The notes beneath the pieces are model-generated. The model did no database searches, was not told the DNA's origin, and saw nothing but the letters and a program-made list of their open reading frames with translations. Positions 6,761 to 14,585 of a DNA stretch of 64,000 bases are shown here, piece after piece. The stretch covers positions 372,001 to 436,000 of the forward strand of contig JAEYRH010000009.1 of assembly GCA_023435705.1 (NCBI GenBank), read 5' to 3'. Every line of letters begins with the position of its first letter. Position 1 is the stretch's first letter. Position numbers and translations under genes: made by a program. Source of the DNA: Bacillota bacterium (GTDB taxonomy: Bacteria; Bacillota; Clostridia; Christensenellales; UMGS416).

Positions 6761-7402
6761 TTGAAGAAAAGAGTGATTTCTGCCGCCATCGCTGCGTTGC
6801 TTCTGGCTGCCTTTGCCGGTGGCTGCACTGCGGCGAATAAAACCGCTTCGGAGACCCCAGCCTCCACAGCGGCATCCGGTATTGATACAAGTGCCAGCTG
6901 GAGCGATGACGAAACCGCCATCAAGAAGTATCAGGACGCGATGAAGAGCGTGCCGGAAGAGGACTTTACGCTCTCCGACCTCAATGGCAAACAATGGAAA
7001 CTTTCCGGTCTCAAAGGCAAAGTGGTGCTGCTGAACTTCTGGGCAACCTGGTGCGGCCCTTGCCAGATGGAGATGCCAGAATTTCAGAAACTTTACGAGC
7101 GGTTCGGCGAGGATGGAGAAGTCATTGTGCTGGCTGTGGCCAGCACAGCGCTGGAGGGTGGCACCGCCGAGGCATCCAAGACCGCGGTGAGCGCTTTTGT
7201 AAAAGACCAGGGCTTCACATTCCCAGTGCTGTTTGACACGGACGGTTCTGTCTGGCAGAATTACGAGCAACAGGGCATTCCTGCCAACTACATCATCGAC
7301 AAGCAGGGCAACGTGCGCCTGTTGAAGTCTGGCGCGTTCACCGGTGAAAAAGAGCTGTACGCGGTGCTGGAAGCCGTGAGAAGGGCGGACAGTGGAAAGT
7401 GA
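6761..7402 (+). CDS. TlpA/ResA-like thiol-disulfide oxidoreductase lipoprotein
   Basis: A 213-residue membrane-anchored thioredoxin-fold protein. The signal peptide ends in LAAFAGGC with the lipobox cysteine at residue 22. A Ser/Thr-rich linker and a TlpA/AhpC-type domain follow, with active site WATWCGPC at about residues 95-102 and a cis-proline near GIPANYIID. It probably reduces or isomerises extracytoplasmic disulfides. TTG 6761 is the start, supported by CAGGAGGG at 6749-6756; the longer upstream frame would lack a signal peptide. It overlaps the next gene by 11 bases. Confidence 0.88.
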   Translation: MKKRVISAAIAALLLAAFAGGCTAANKTASETPASTAASGIDTSASWSDDETAIKKYQDAMKSVPEEDFTLSDLNGKQWKLSGLKGKVVLLNFWATWCGPCQMEMPEFQKLYERFGEDGEVIVLAVASTALEGGTAEASKTAVSAFVKDQGFTFPVLFDTDGSVWQNYEQQGIPANYIIDKQGNVRLLKSGAFTGEKELYAVLEAVRRADSGK

Positions 7403-8147
7403 TGTCAGCCTGAACGAATATGAGCGGGTGGACGACCTGCAGTTTGGCGGCCTGCGCATCATCCAGAGCCAGCGAGGGTTTCGCTTTGGCATGGACGCAG
7501 TGCTGCTGGCCCACTTTGCCGATGTGCGCCCTGGTGACCGTGTGGTTGATTTGGGCACAGGCACCGGCATCATCCCAATCCTGTTGTGCGGCCACACCCG
7601 CGGGAAAAGCTATGTGGGGCTGGAGATCCAGCACGAGATGGCCGAAATGGCCGGGCGCAGCGTGCGGCTCAACAACCTGCAGGATCAGATACAAATCGTG
7701 GAGGGCGACCTTCGGAAGGCCCACGAGTTGCTGGGTTACAACGGTTTTGATGTGGTGACCTGCAACCCGCCCTATGAGCGCAAGGGTGGCGGCGTGGTTT
7801 GCCAGGACATTGCATGGACGCTGGCCCGCCACGAGGAAGCCTGCACGCTCATGGATGTGGCCCGCGCCGCATTCAACCTGCTCCGGCAGGGTGGCAGGCT
7901 CGCGATGATCATCCGGGCCGACCGGGCTGTTGAGGTGCTGGTTACACTCAAAGAGTCGCGTTTGGAACCCAAGCGCATCCGCATGATCTGCCCCAGCTTG
8001 GACCGGTCTCCGAATCTCATGCTGGTGGAGGCCACCAGGGGCGGCAACCCCGGAACGCGGTGGGAGCCGCCGCTGATCGTCTACGGCCCCGACGGGGCAT
8101 ACACGAAGGAATTAAACGCAATTTACGGCAAAACGCAGGAGGCTTGA
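7392..8147 (+). CDS. tRNA1(Val) (adenine-N6)-methyltransferase family protein
   Basis: A 251-residue class I SAM-dependent methyltransferase. The SAM-binding motif is VVDLGTGTGIIPILL (residues about 51-65) and the catalytic motif is CNPPY (about 126-130), as in TrmN6/YfiC and its Firmicute relative YabB. In Firmicutes this gene is commonly paired with rsmI, as here. The start is GTG 7392 inside the end of the TlpA-like gene; the ribosome site is weak, consistent with coupling. Confidence 0.87.
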   Translation: MESDVSLNEYERVDDLQFGGLRIIQSQRGFRFGMDAVLLAHFADVRPGDRVVDLGTGTGIIPILLCGHTRGKSYVGLEIQHEMAEMAGRSVRLNNLQDQIQIVEGDLRKAHELLGYNGFDVVTCNPPYERKGGGVVCQDIAWTLARHEEACTLMDVARAAFNLLRQGGRLAMIIRADRAVEVLVTLKESRLEPKRIRMICPSLDRSPNLMLVEATRGGNPGTRWEPPLIVYGPDGAYTKELNAIYGKTQEA

Positions 8148-8149
8148 CG

Positions 8150-8983
8150 GTGGGGAAGGGCACATTGTATCTGGTGGGCACGCCCATCGGCAACCTGGAG
8201 GACCTTTCCCTCCGCGCCGCCCGCATCCTCGGAGAGGCTGATTTGATCGCCGCTGAGGACACCCGCCGAACCCTGAAGCTTCTGAACCACCTCAATTTAC
8301 AAAAGCCCATCGTGAGTTACCATGAGCACAACCGACGGGAATCGGGCCGGCGGCTGGTGGAGTCTTTGCTCGAAGGCAAAACCGTGGCGTTGGTTTCCGA
8401 TGCAGGCATGCCCGTGGTGTCCGACCCCGGCGCAGAGCTCGTGGTGGAGGCTTCTCAGCAGGGTTGCCCTGTTGTGGTGATCCCCGGCCCTTGCGCTGCT
8501 TCGTCGGCGCTGGCGCTTTCAGGCTTTGACGGCAGCCGTTATGCCTTTGAGGGTTTCCTGCCCCGCGAGGGAAAGCCCCGCAGGCAGGCGTTGGAAGCGC
8601 TGAAGACAGAGCCACGCACACTCATTTTTTACGAAGCCCCTCACCGCTTGCTGAAGACACTTAAAGACCTGCTTGCCGCCTTGGGTGACCGCGAGGCGGC
8701 AGTGTGCAACGACATCACAAAGTTTTATGAGCGCACCGACCGGGTCAGGCTTTCTGAGGCCGTGGCGTTGTTTGAGCAGAAGGAACCCAAGGGCGAATAC
8801 GCCCTGGTGGTCAAGGGCGCGGAGCCTATTGAAGTCAGCTATGAAGAGGTCACCATTGAGGAACACCTGCGGCGCTATCTGGCGCAGGGCATGGCCAAGA
8901 AGGATGCCGTGAAGCAGGTGGCCAAAGACCGTGGTGTGGCCAAAAATGAGGTGTATGTAGTGGCGATGGGGATTGATGAGTAG
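8150..8983 (+). CDS. rsmI: 16S rRNA (cytidine(1402)-2'-O)-methyltransferase
   Basis: A 277-residue RsmI of the tetrapyrrole methylase fold. LYLVGTPIGNLEDLSLRA, AEDTRRTLKLL, SDAGMPVVSDPG and VIPGPCAASSALALSG are all diagnostic. GTG 8150 is chosen because GCAGGAGG (8136-8143) lies seven bases upstream and the protein begins at the conserved strand. It follows the methyltransferase gene by two bases. Its stop codon directly abuts the stop of the convergent DUF1284 gene, with no terminator between. Confidence 0.95.
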   Translation: MGKGTLYLVGTPIGNLEDLSLRAARILGEADLIAAEDTRRTLKLLNHLNLQKPIVSYHEHNRRESGRRLVESLLEGKTVALVSDAGMPVVSDPGAELVVEASQQGCPVVVIPGPCAASSALALSGFDGSRYAFEGFLPREGKPRRQALEALKTEPRTLIFYEAPHRLLKTLKDLLAALGDREAAVCNDITKFYERTDRVRLSEAVALFEQKEPKGEYALVVKGAEPIEVSYEEVTIEEHLRRYLAQGMAKKDAVKQVAKDRGVAKNEVYVVAMGIDE

Positions 8984-9391
8984 CTATAATTCGGAGTGTA
9001 GTCTTTCCACCAATTTCTGATAAGAGCAAATCTTCTCCCTATACCAACGGCAGCTTCCGCAACAAGACAGAAATAATTCTTCCGTCATCCTGTCTTTCAT
9101 CATCTGGTTCACCAGCTTGGATTCATATTGGTTGTTCAGCTCCAGTTTTAGGAATTCTGCCACAGCACGATCCATCCGGCGTACATCGGCTTCACCAAGC
9201 GCGCAGAGGCTGTCTCCGGCCAGGTTTGGGCAGGCAGTGCAGATGTCGTCTCGCCCCTCTGCCAGGGTGAAGCTGCCCTCATTTGCCAGCCGTTTCAGCA
9301 CATCAGCCATGTTTTGCGCAAAAGAGTGATCATAGCCCTTGCCCTCAAACAGGCTGAGGCACAGCAGATGGTGGGGTCGGAGCTTAAGCAT
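8984..9391 (-). CDS. DUF1284 cysteine-rich protein
   Basis: A 135-residue protein starting with the family signature LRPHHLLCL. It has cysteine clusters CTACPNLAGDSLC (about residues 50-62) and CCGSCRWYREKIC (about 109-121) that could bind a metal or an iron-sulfur cluster. The function is unknown. It is the last gene of the birA-bioY-DUF1284 unit and overlaps bioY by eight bases, so it may share biotin control. Confidence 0.8.
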   Translation of the reverse strand: MLKLRPHHLLCLSLFEGKGYDHSFAQNMADVLKRLANEGSFTLAEGRDDICTACPNLAGDSLCALGEADVRRMDRAVAEFLKLELNNQYESKLVNQMMKDRMTEELFLSCCGSCRWYREKICSYQKLVERLHSEL

Positions 9392-9932
9392 TTGGCAGCA
9401 GGCTGCTGTTTTTAAGTGCGTTCCGGATCAACAAACCCAGCCCGAACGCACCGGCTACAGATATCACATCCTTGATGAGAAAAGGCGCAGATACTAACAG
9501 GAACGATTGCAGGATCGTTCTTTTTGTTACCAGCGCAAATTGCAGCACGCCCAATGTGTGGCAAACTGCCAGGCCTGCCAGGCCAAGCAATATGGCAAGC
9601 GGTTTGATTTTCAGTTTGAGCCCTGCGCCGCAGAGCCCGGCCAGCGCGAAGAAACCCCAGAGGAAGCCGCCCGTAGGCCCAAACAGTGTTCCGGGTCCGC
9701 TTTGGAGTTGGGCGAACACCGGCACACCCACAAGCCCCACCAACGCATAGACTCCAGTGGAAACAAGCGCCAGCTTCCAACCCAACACATAACCGCAGAG
9801 GGCGATCGCCAGCGTCTGCAATGTCACCGGCACGCCGGAGGGAAGCGGAAAGGCGAACTGGGCCAGTATTGCCGTGATGGCCACAAACAAGGCCACTTGC
9901 GCGATGGTTCGAATTGATAATATCTTCTTCAT
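9384..9932 (-). CDS. bioY: Biotin transporter S component BioY
   Basis: A 182-residue integral membrane protein with six predicted helices. PLPSGVPVTLQTLAIALCGYVLG and GPTGGFLWGFFALAG are the BioY signatures. BioY is the substrate-binding unit of ECF biotin uptake; no ECF ATPase or EcfT is nearby, so a shared module is expected elsewhere. The start overlaps birA by four bases. Confidence 0.94.
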   Translation of the reverse strand: MKKILSIRTIAQVALFVAITAILAQFAFPLPSGVPVTLQTLAIALCGYVLGWKLALVSTGVYALVGLVGVPVFAQLQSGPGTLFGPTGGFLWGFFALAGLCGAGLKLKIKPLAILLGLAGLAVCHTLGVLQFALVTKRTILQSFLLVSAPFLIKDVISVAGAFGLGLLIRNALKNSSLLPNA

Positions 9933-10918
9933 AGAATGGATCCCTCCGCTGGTTTGATGCTGATCTCTCCGGCGCCCAACGCCTTGATTGTACCGCTTGC
10001 CTGCCGCACGACCAGCCTGCCATCCTCATCAATGGCCAATGCGTGGACTGTCTCGCCGCTGCCAACGATCACCACATCGCGGCCGATCACTGCCGACCGC
10101 TCCCGATAACCTTTCAGATAGCGCCTGCTATCAAGTTCACAATAATATCCAAGGAAACGCTTCAGGATTTCCGCCGCGAGCCTGCTTGTGCCATCGGCGG
10201 GGCATTCACCCCGCCCAAAGACTGCACCGGCAATACCGCCCAACTCCGGCGGGAATCCACCTTCGGGCGGCACCAGGTTCACGCCGACACCCAGCACCGC
10301 ATAGTCCAGCATGCCGCTTTCCACATCCATCGCGGCCTCCGTCAGGATGCCGCAAGCCTTTTTGCCGCCGATCAACAGGTCATTCACCCACTTGATCCGC
10401 ACCTGTTTTTGCGAGAGGGCTTCGATTGCCTCTGCCACTACGGTGGCCGCAGCGATGGTGATCAGCGGTGACTCCGCCGCCGTCACTTTTGGTCGCAGCA
10501 GCAGGCTCATATAAAGGCCCGTCTTGGCCGGGGAGAAGAAGCCCCGGTTCATGCGGCCCCGCCCTGCGGTTTGCTCCTCGGCGATCAGCACAAGGCCCTC
10601 CGCCTCGCCTTTGGCAGCAGCCTCTTTCAGGGCGCTGTTGGTGGACCCCGCCGACTTCTGCGTGAGGATGCGAAACGCGCCGGCGCAATCACCCAGATGC
10701 CTTCCCACGCTTTGTGCTGACAGAATGCCCGAATCGCTTCGCAGGCAATAACCCCGGTTGGTCGCTCCGTCGATTTGGTAGCCCTCAGCCCGAAGTGCGC
10801 GGATGGCCTTCCACACGGCGTTGCGGCTCACAAACAGGCTGTTTGCCAGCTGCTCGCCGGAGATGTATTGGCCCCGGCTGTTTTCCAGCGCGGAGAGAAC
10901 CTGGTCCTTCGCAGTCAT
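9929..10918 (-). CDS. birA: Bifunctional biotin-protein ligase / biotin repressor BirA
   Basis: A 329-residue group II BirA. An N-terminal winged helix (residues 1-65; SGEQLANSLFVSRNAVWKAIRALRAEGY) binds DNA. The catalytic domain follows, with the ATP/biotin loop AEEQTAGRGRMNRGFFSP at about residues 117-134, KWVNDLLIGGKKACGIL at about 182-198, and an SH3-like C-terminus. It biotinylates carboxylases and represses biotin genes. A BirA-type operator overlaps its own promoter. Confidence 0.94.
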   Translation of the reverse strand: MTAKDQVLSALENSRGQYISGEQLANSLFVSRNAVWKAIRALRAEGYQIDGATNRGYCLRSDSGILSAQSVGRHLGDCAGAFRILTQKSAGSTNSALKEAAAKGEAEGLVLIAEEQTAGRGRMNRGFFSPAKTGLYMSLLLRPKVTAAESPLITIAAATVVAEAIEALSQKQVRIKWVNDLLIGGKKACGILTEAAMDVESGMLDYAVLGVGVNLVPPEGGFPPELGGIAGAVFGRGECPADGTSRLAAEILKRFLGYYCELDSRRYLKGYRERSAVIGRDVVIVGSGETVHALAIDEDGRLVVRQASGTIKALGAGEISIKPAEGSIL

Positions 10919-10941
10919 ATAATTTCTCCTTGATTGGGTGA

Positions 10942-10995
10942 ATTGTAGAGGATGATTGAGATAATGTCAACCGGATTCGATCAATATGGTGACAA
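10942..10995 (-). promoter_or_regulatory. birA-bioY promoter with BirA operator
   Basis: On the minus strand TTGACA (10965-10970), 17 bases and TACAAT (10942-10947) form a near-consensus promoter. On the plus strand ATGTCAACC (10964-10972), 14 bases and TGGTGACAA (10987-10995) resemble the two half-sites of BirA operators (TTGTTAACC-N14/15-GGTTAACAA) and cover the -35 box. Confidence 0.65.
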
Positions 10996-11003
10996 TGCGC
11001 ATC

Positions 11004-11037
11004 AAAAAAACCTGCCCGGTTTTGTTGGCGGGCAGGT
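11004..11037 (-). terminator. Terminator of the DUF695/RraB gene
   Basis: On the minus strand a 9-bp stem ACCTGCCCG/CGGGCAGGT is followed by seven T residues. Confidence 0.85.
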
Positions 11038-11066
11038 GATGGGTCTACTCAAGTACCGAATGGCGT

Positions 11067-11897
11067 TTAGCCGCCTTTTAATACTTCAGTCTCAATGCCG
11101 TCGTAATCGCCGTTGTATTTTCGGGCCATGTCGATGAGCGCCCAGGCGGTGTTGTTCATCTGCTCCATTGTCAGCGGCATTTCCTTGCGGATTGTGAGCG
11201 CGAAGGGTTTCTGGCCGGAGAAGTTTTTATCTTCCCGCATGTCGTTGATGGCTTCCAGCGTGTAGCCATTGCTGGCCGCCTCACCCAGGCACCGCTCGGC
11301 CTCAGCCTTGGTGGGGAAATACATCCAGAAAGATACGGCCCTGGGCTTTATGCCGCTGTCGTTATGTTTCTTCAGATCCTCCAGGATCTCCTGGTGATTG
11401 ATGGGCTGGATGTGCTTGATGTCGGGGTAAAGCTGCTCCAGATAGTAACTCCACTCCGGATCCTTCTTGCTGAAGATGCGGGTGGGCTCCCGGCCGTTGC
11501 TTGTGCAGATTGCCTGCAGGCTGTGGATCGCTTCGTCTTTCTGGTCTTCCCGGCAGTAAAAGGCGATGTACATATATTCAGCAGAGGCGAAAACCGCGTG
11601 GCCGATATAAAGATAGCCCTTGGCCTCTGCCTCGTGGATGCATTTGTCCTCCACTTTGTGCAGCGCCTTGAGCTCAGTGTTGCTCAGGTCATTGCCGGTG
11701 TCGTCCTTGTTGATCTGCACCGGCAGGATGATTGCCAGATAGCGGTCATAATCAGCCACAGGGGCAATCTCAGACAAGCCCAGGTCCACAATGGAGTAGA
11801 CCGGCTTGCCGTCATATTCATCCAGATAGGACCGCACGTTGGACTGATACTTGGGCATCGATGATTTTGGTTTGAACAGCTTGTCCAGAAAGCTCAT
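11067..11897 (-). CDS. DUF695-RraB two-domain protein
   Basis: A 276-residue soluble protein. The N-terminal half (about residues 15-150; YSIVDLGLSEIAPVADYDRYLAIILPV) fits DUF695. The C-terminal part (about 180-270; AVSFWMYFPTKAEAERCLGEAASNGYT, then NNTAWALIDMARKYNGDYDGIETEV) fits the RraB fold, whose E. coli member inhibits RNase E. Any role in RNA decay here is inference. It has its own promoter (11938-11966) and a strong terminator, so it is monocistronic. Confidence 0.75.
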   Translation of the reverse strand: MSFLDKLFKPKSSMPKYQSNVRSYLDEYDGKPVYSIVDLGLSEIAPVADYDRYLAIILPVQINKDDTGNDLSNTELKALHKVEDKCIHEAEAKGYLYIGHAVFASAEYMYIAFYCREDQKDEAIHSLQAICTSNGREPTRIFSKKDPEWSYYLEQLYPDIKHIQPINHQEILEDLKKHNDSGIKPRAVSFWMYFPTKAEAERCLGEAASNGYTLEAINDMREDKNFSGQKPFALTIRKEMPLTMEQMNNTAWALIDMARKYNGDYDGIETEVLKGG

Positions 11898-11937
11898 CGG
11901 TCAACTGTCTCTCCGTCCCACGTTATTAATAGCTTTT

Positions 11938-11966
11938 ATTTTACTCCCGAATTGCCTTCTGTTCAA
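11938..11966 (-). promoter_or_regulatory. Promoter of the DUF695/RraB gene
   Basis: On the minus strand TTGAAC (11961-11966), 17 bases, TAAAAT (11938-11943). Confidence 0.6.
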
Positions 11967-11999
11967 GTTTTTCGTGATTTCTTGTTGAATGATATCATT

Positions 12000-12422
12000 T
12001 TAATAGATGCATTGATCAACGCAGTGTTGATCATCGGCCACCATTTCCACCCGGTTGCCGTCCGGATCCAGCACGCAGCTCTCATAATAGCCATCACCGG
12101 TCACTCTTGGCCGGCTCGCCACCGTGTAACCGTCCTGCTCAAGCCGGGCGGTCAGGCCATCCACGGCGTCCTTGCCTCCCACAGAAAACGCCATGTGTGC
12201 GTAGCCGACTGCTGGGATGTCATCCCGGGCTAGTTGAAGGCCATTATCCAGTGTCATGATTTCCAGTGTCACATCGGAACCAAAGCGGATGAAACGGGAG
12301 CGGAACCCCCGCGTGGGGTTGTGGTAGGGCGTCCCGGCCTCGCCATTGAAATAGTTGGTATAGAAATTTGTGGAGCGCTCCAAATCTTGTGTATAGAGGG
12401 CGATATGGCCTATCTTAATCAT
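12000..12422 (-). CDS. VOC-family (glyoxalase/bleomycin resistance) protein
   Basis: A 140-residue vicinal-oxygen-chelate protein with two beta-alpha-beta-beta-beta modules. IGHIALYTQDLERSTNFYTNYF opens the first module. YAHMAFSVGGKDAVD and YESCVLDPDGNRVEMV carry the expected His and Glu metal ligands. The length and spacing are close to lactoylglutathione lyase relatives, but the substrate is not determined. ATG 12422 has GGGGAGGTGCC just upstream. Confidence 0.82.
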   Translation of the reverse strand: MIKIGHIALYTQDLERSTNFYTNYFNGEAGTPYHNPTRGFRSRFIRFGSDVTLEIMTLDNGLQLARDDIPAVGYAHMAFSVGGKDAVDGLTARLEQDGYTVASRPRVTGDGYYESCVLDPDGNRVEMVADDQHCVDQCIY

Positions 12423-12555
12423 AGAGGCACCTCCCCTGTCGTTTCCCTTAGTTTCTTCGTCACAGGCCCGAGTTCCTTCCCAATGGTATAAATTGCCCTG
12501 CCCGTGCCAATAAAAAATGTGGCTGCGTCAAACGGTGAAGGGGTTGGAATTGCTT

Positions 12556-13497
12556 ATGACTGTGGGGATCCCTCGAGGATTGCATTACTATAAGTACTTT
12601 CCGTTGTGGAAGGTCTTTTTTGAAGAAATTGGCACGGAGCTGGCTGTCTCGCCGGAGACGAACCGCCGCATCTTGGAGAAAGGACTCGCCTCCTGTGTGG
12701 GGGAGGCTTGCCTGCCCGTAAAGGCTTGGTTCGGGCATGCCGAAAGCCTGAAGGGCCACTGTGACCTTCTTTTCGCGCCCCGCTATACCAGTGTGCATGA
12801 GAAGGAATACATCTGCCCCAAGTTCGGCGGGCTTCCAGACATGGCCCGCCACAGCTTGCCGGGCTTGCCGGAGCTTCTCTCACCGGAGGTGAACCGCCAT
12901 AACCGCGCTGACGGTGGGCTGCGGGCGGCTTTGCAGGCGGGGCGAGTGCTGGGTGTGAAGGAGAGTGAATCCCGCCATGCTTATGGCAAGGCTGTGCGGG
13001 CATATCTTGCCCATCGGGCGGCGCAGGTGGGGCAGGTGCGTGAAGCTGCACAGCCGCCATCTGATGATGGCAGGATCCGGGTACTGCTGCTGGGCCATAG
13101 CTACACCACCGGCGACCGATTCCTCAACATGGACGCCGCCGGAAAACTTGCTGCGCTGGGTGTGGACACCATCACGCTGGAGCATTTTGACGGCAGGGCA
13201 TTGCGCCAGGCCGCCCAGCCTCAGGAGAAGCCTGTGTTTTGGAGCCCCGGCACAGCGGTAATGGGATGCGCTTACCTGCTCATGGCGCAGCCTGTTGTGG
13301 ATGGCGTGCTGAACCTCACCTGCTTCGGTTGCGGTGTGGACAGCTTTGTGAGCTACTTGTTTGAACGGCGTGTGCGCAGCCGCGGCATCCCGTTTGCCAC
13401 GGTGTCGCTGGATGAGCACACAGGCCAGGCCGGTCTGGAAACCAGGCTGGAGGCCTTTGCAGACACATTGCTGCATCGGAGGGCCGGAGCATGCTGA
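12556..13497 (+). CDS. DUF2229-type acyl-CoA dehydratase activase-related protein
   Basis: A 313-residue protein beginning TVGIPRGLHYYKYFPLWKVFFEEIG, the signature opening of the DUF2229/CoA-activase-related family. It has conserved cysteines in ASCVGEACLPVKAW and YICPKFGGLP. In many clostridia this module is fused with BcrA/D ATPase and HgdB-like modules in proteins of about 1,400 residues. Here the modules are three separate overlapping genes. ATG 12556 is the likely start; an in-frame TTG at 12550 is better spaced from AAGGGG and cannot be excluded. The physiological substrate is unknown. Confidence 0.78.
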   Translation: MTVGIPRGLHYYKYFPLWKVFFEEIGTELAVSPETNRRILEKGLASCVGEACLPVKAWFGHAESLKGHCDLLFAPRYTSVHEKEYICPKFGGLPDMARHSLPGLPELLSPEVNRHNRADGGLRAALQAGRVLGVKESESRHAYGKAVRAYLAHRAAQVGQVREAAQPPSDDGRIRVLLLGHSYTTGDRFLNMDAAGKLAALGVDTITLEHFDGRALRQAAQPQEKPVFWSPGTAVMGCAYLLMAQPVVDGVLNLTCFGCGVDSFVSYLFERRVRSRGIPFATVSLDEHTGQAGLETRLEAFADTLLHRRAGAC

Positions 13498-14585
13498 TCG
13501 GCTTTCCCCACATGGGCAACGCTTACATCACCGCCAAGGCCGCGTTGGATGATATGGGCGCGCCCTACGTGATCCCGCCGGACAACAGCCTCAGAACGCT
13601 GGAGCTGGGTGCCCGCCATGTGCCGGAGGGGGCCTGCCTGCCGTTGAAAATCACGATTGGCAATCTCATTGAGGCCCATCGCATGGGTGCAGACACCCAG
13701 CTCATGGTGGGTGCCTGGGGGCCTTGCCGGTTTGGGTATTATTGCCAGATGCAGCGGGAAGTGCTTCAGGATGCCGGCTGCGCAATGGACGCCATCCACC
13801 TGGAAGTCTGCCGGGCAGGGGCAGGCGAGCTCATCCGAAGGATCCGCAAACTGACCGGCGGCTTCAACCCGCCCAGGCTTGCCGGCATCCTGAACCGCGC
13901 AGCGAGGCTTTCGCTTGCTGTGGATGAGCTGGAGAGGCTTTCGCGTCATGTGATGGCCTGGGAGGTAAATCGGGGTGCTGCCGAGGTAATCTGGCAGGGC
14001 TACCGGCGGGCTACCAGAGCCACTGTTGGCACCAGGGAGATGCTCCGGCTGACTGCCGAAACGGGGCGGAAGCTCAGCGAGGTGCCGCTGGACTTGGGCA
14101 GGCATGTGCTGCGGGTGGGCATTGTGGGCGAAATCTACGGCACCATCGACCCATGGACGAACATGCGGCTGGAGGCAAGGCTTGCTTCGATGGGCGTGGA
14201 AGCCGAACGGTATGTCACCATCGGCCATTGGGTGAATGACACGATGAACAAAGGGCTGCACAAACGCCGCGATCTCCGCTTTGCCGAGGCGGCGGCGGGC
14301 TATCTTGGCACCGACATCGGCGGCCACACCCGCGAGACGCTGGGCCACACGGTGATGCATGCCCGGCAGGGGTATGACGGTGTGATCCAGCTTTATCCGC
14401 TGGGCTGCATGCCGGAGATTGTGGCACAGGCGATCCTGCCCGCCATCTCGCGAGACTATGACCTGCCGGTGCTCACGCTGGTCATCGATGAGATGACCGG
14501 TGAGGCCGGCTATGTCACCCGCATCGAGGCCTTTGTGGATTTGCTCCGGCAGCGGCGGCAGCAAAAAGTGGGGGAGGGGTTTTGA
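13491..14585 (+). CDS. HgdB/CoA-activase C-terminal-like protein
   Basis: A 364-residue protein resembling the 2-hydroxyacyl-CoA dehydratase D-component/DUF2229 C-terminal module. GFPHMGNAYITAKAALDDMG, GACLPLKITIGNL, GPCRFGYYCQMQREVL and YPLGCMPEIVAQAILP contain the cysteines expected to hold an iron-sulfur cluster. It overlaps the preceding gene by seven bases and the next by one, so the three proteins are almost certainly made together and probably act as one complex. Confidence 0.78.
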   Translation: MLIGFPHMGNAYITAKAALDDMGAPYVIPPDNSLRTLELGARHVPEGACLPLKITIGNLIEAHRMGADTQLMVGAWGPCRFGYYCQMQREVLQDAGCAMDAIHLEVCRAGAGELIRRIRKLTGGFNPPRLAGILNRAARLSLAVDELERLSRHVMAWEVNRGAAEVIWQGYRRATRATVGTREMLRLTAETGRKLSEVPLDLGRHVLRVGIVGEIYGTIDPWTNMRLEARLASMGVEAERYVTIGHWVNDTMNKGLHKRRDLRFAEAAAGYLGTDIGGHTRETLGHTVMHARQGYDGVIQLYPLGCMPEIVAQAILPAISRDYDLPVLTLVIDEMTGEAGYVTRIEAFVDLLRQRRQQKVGEGF

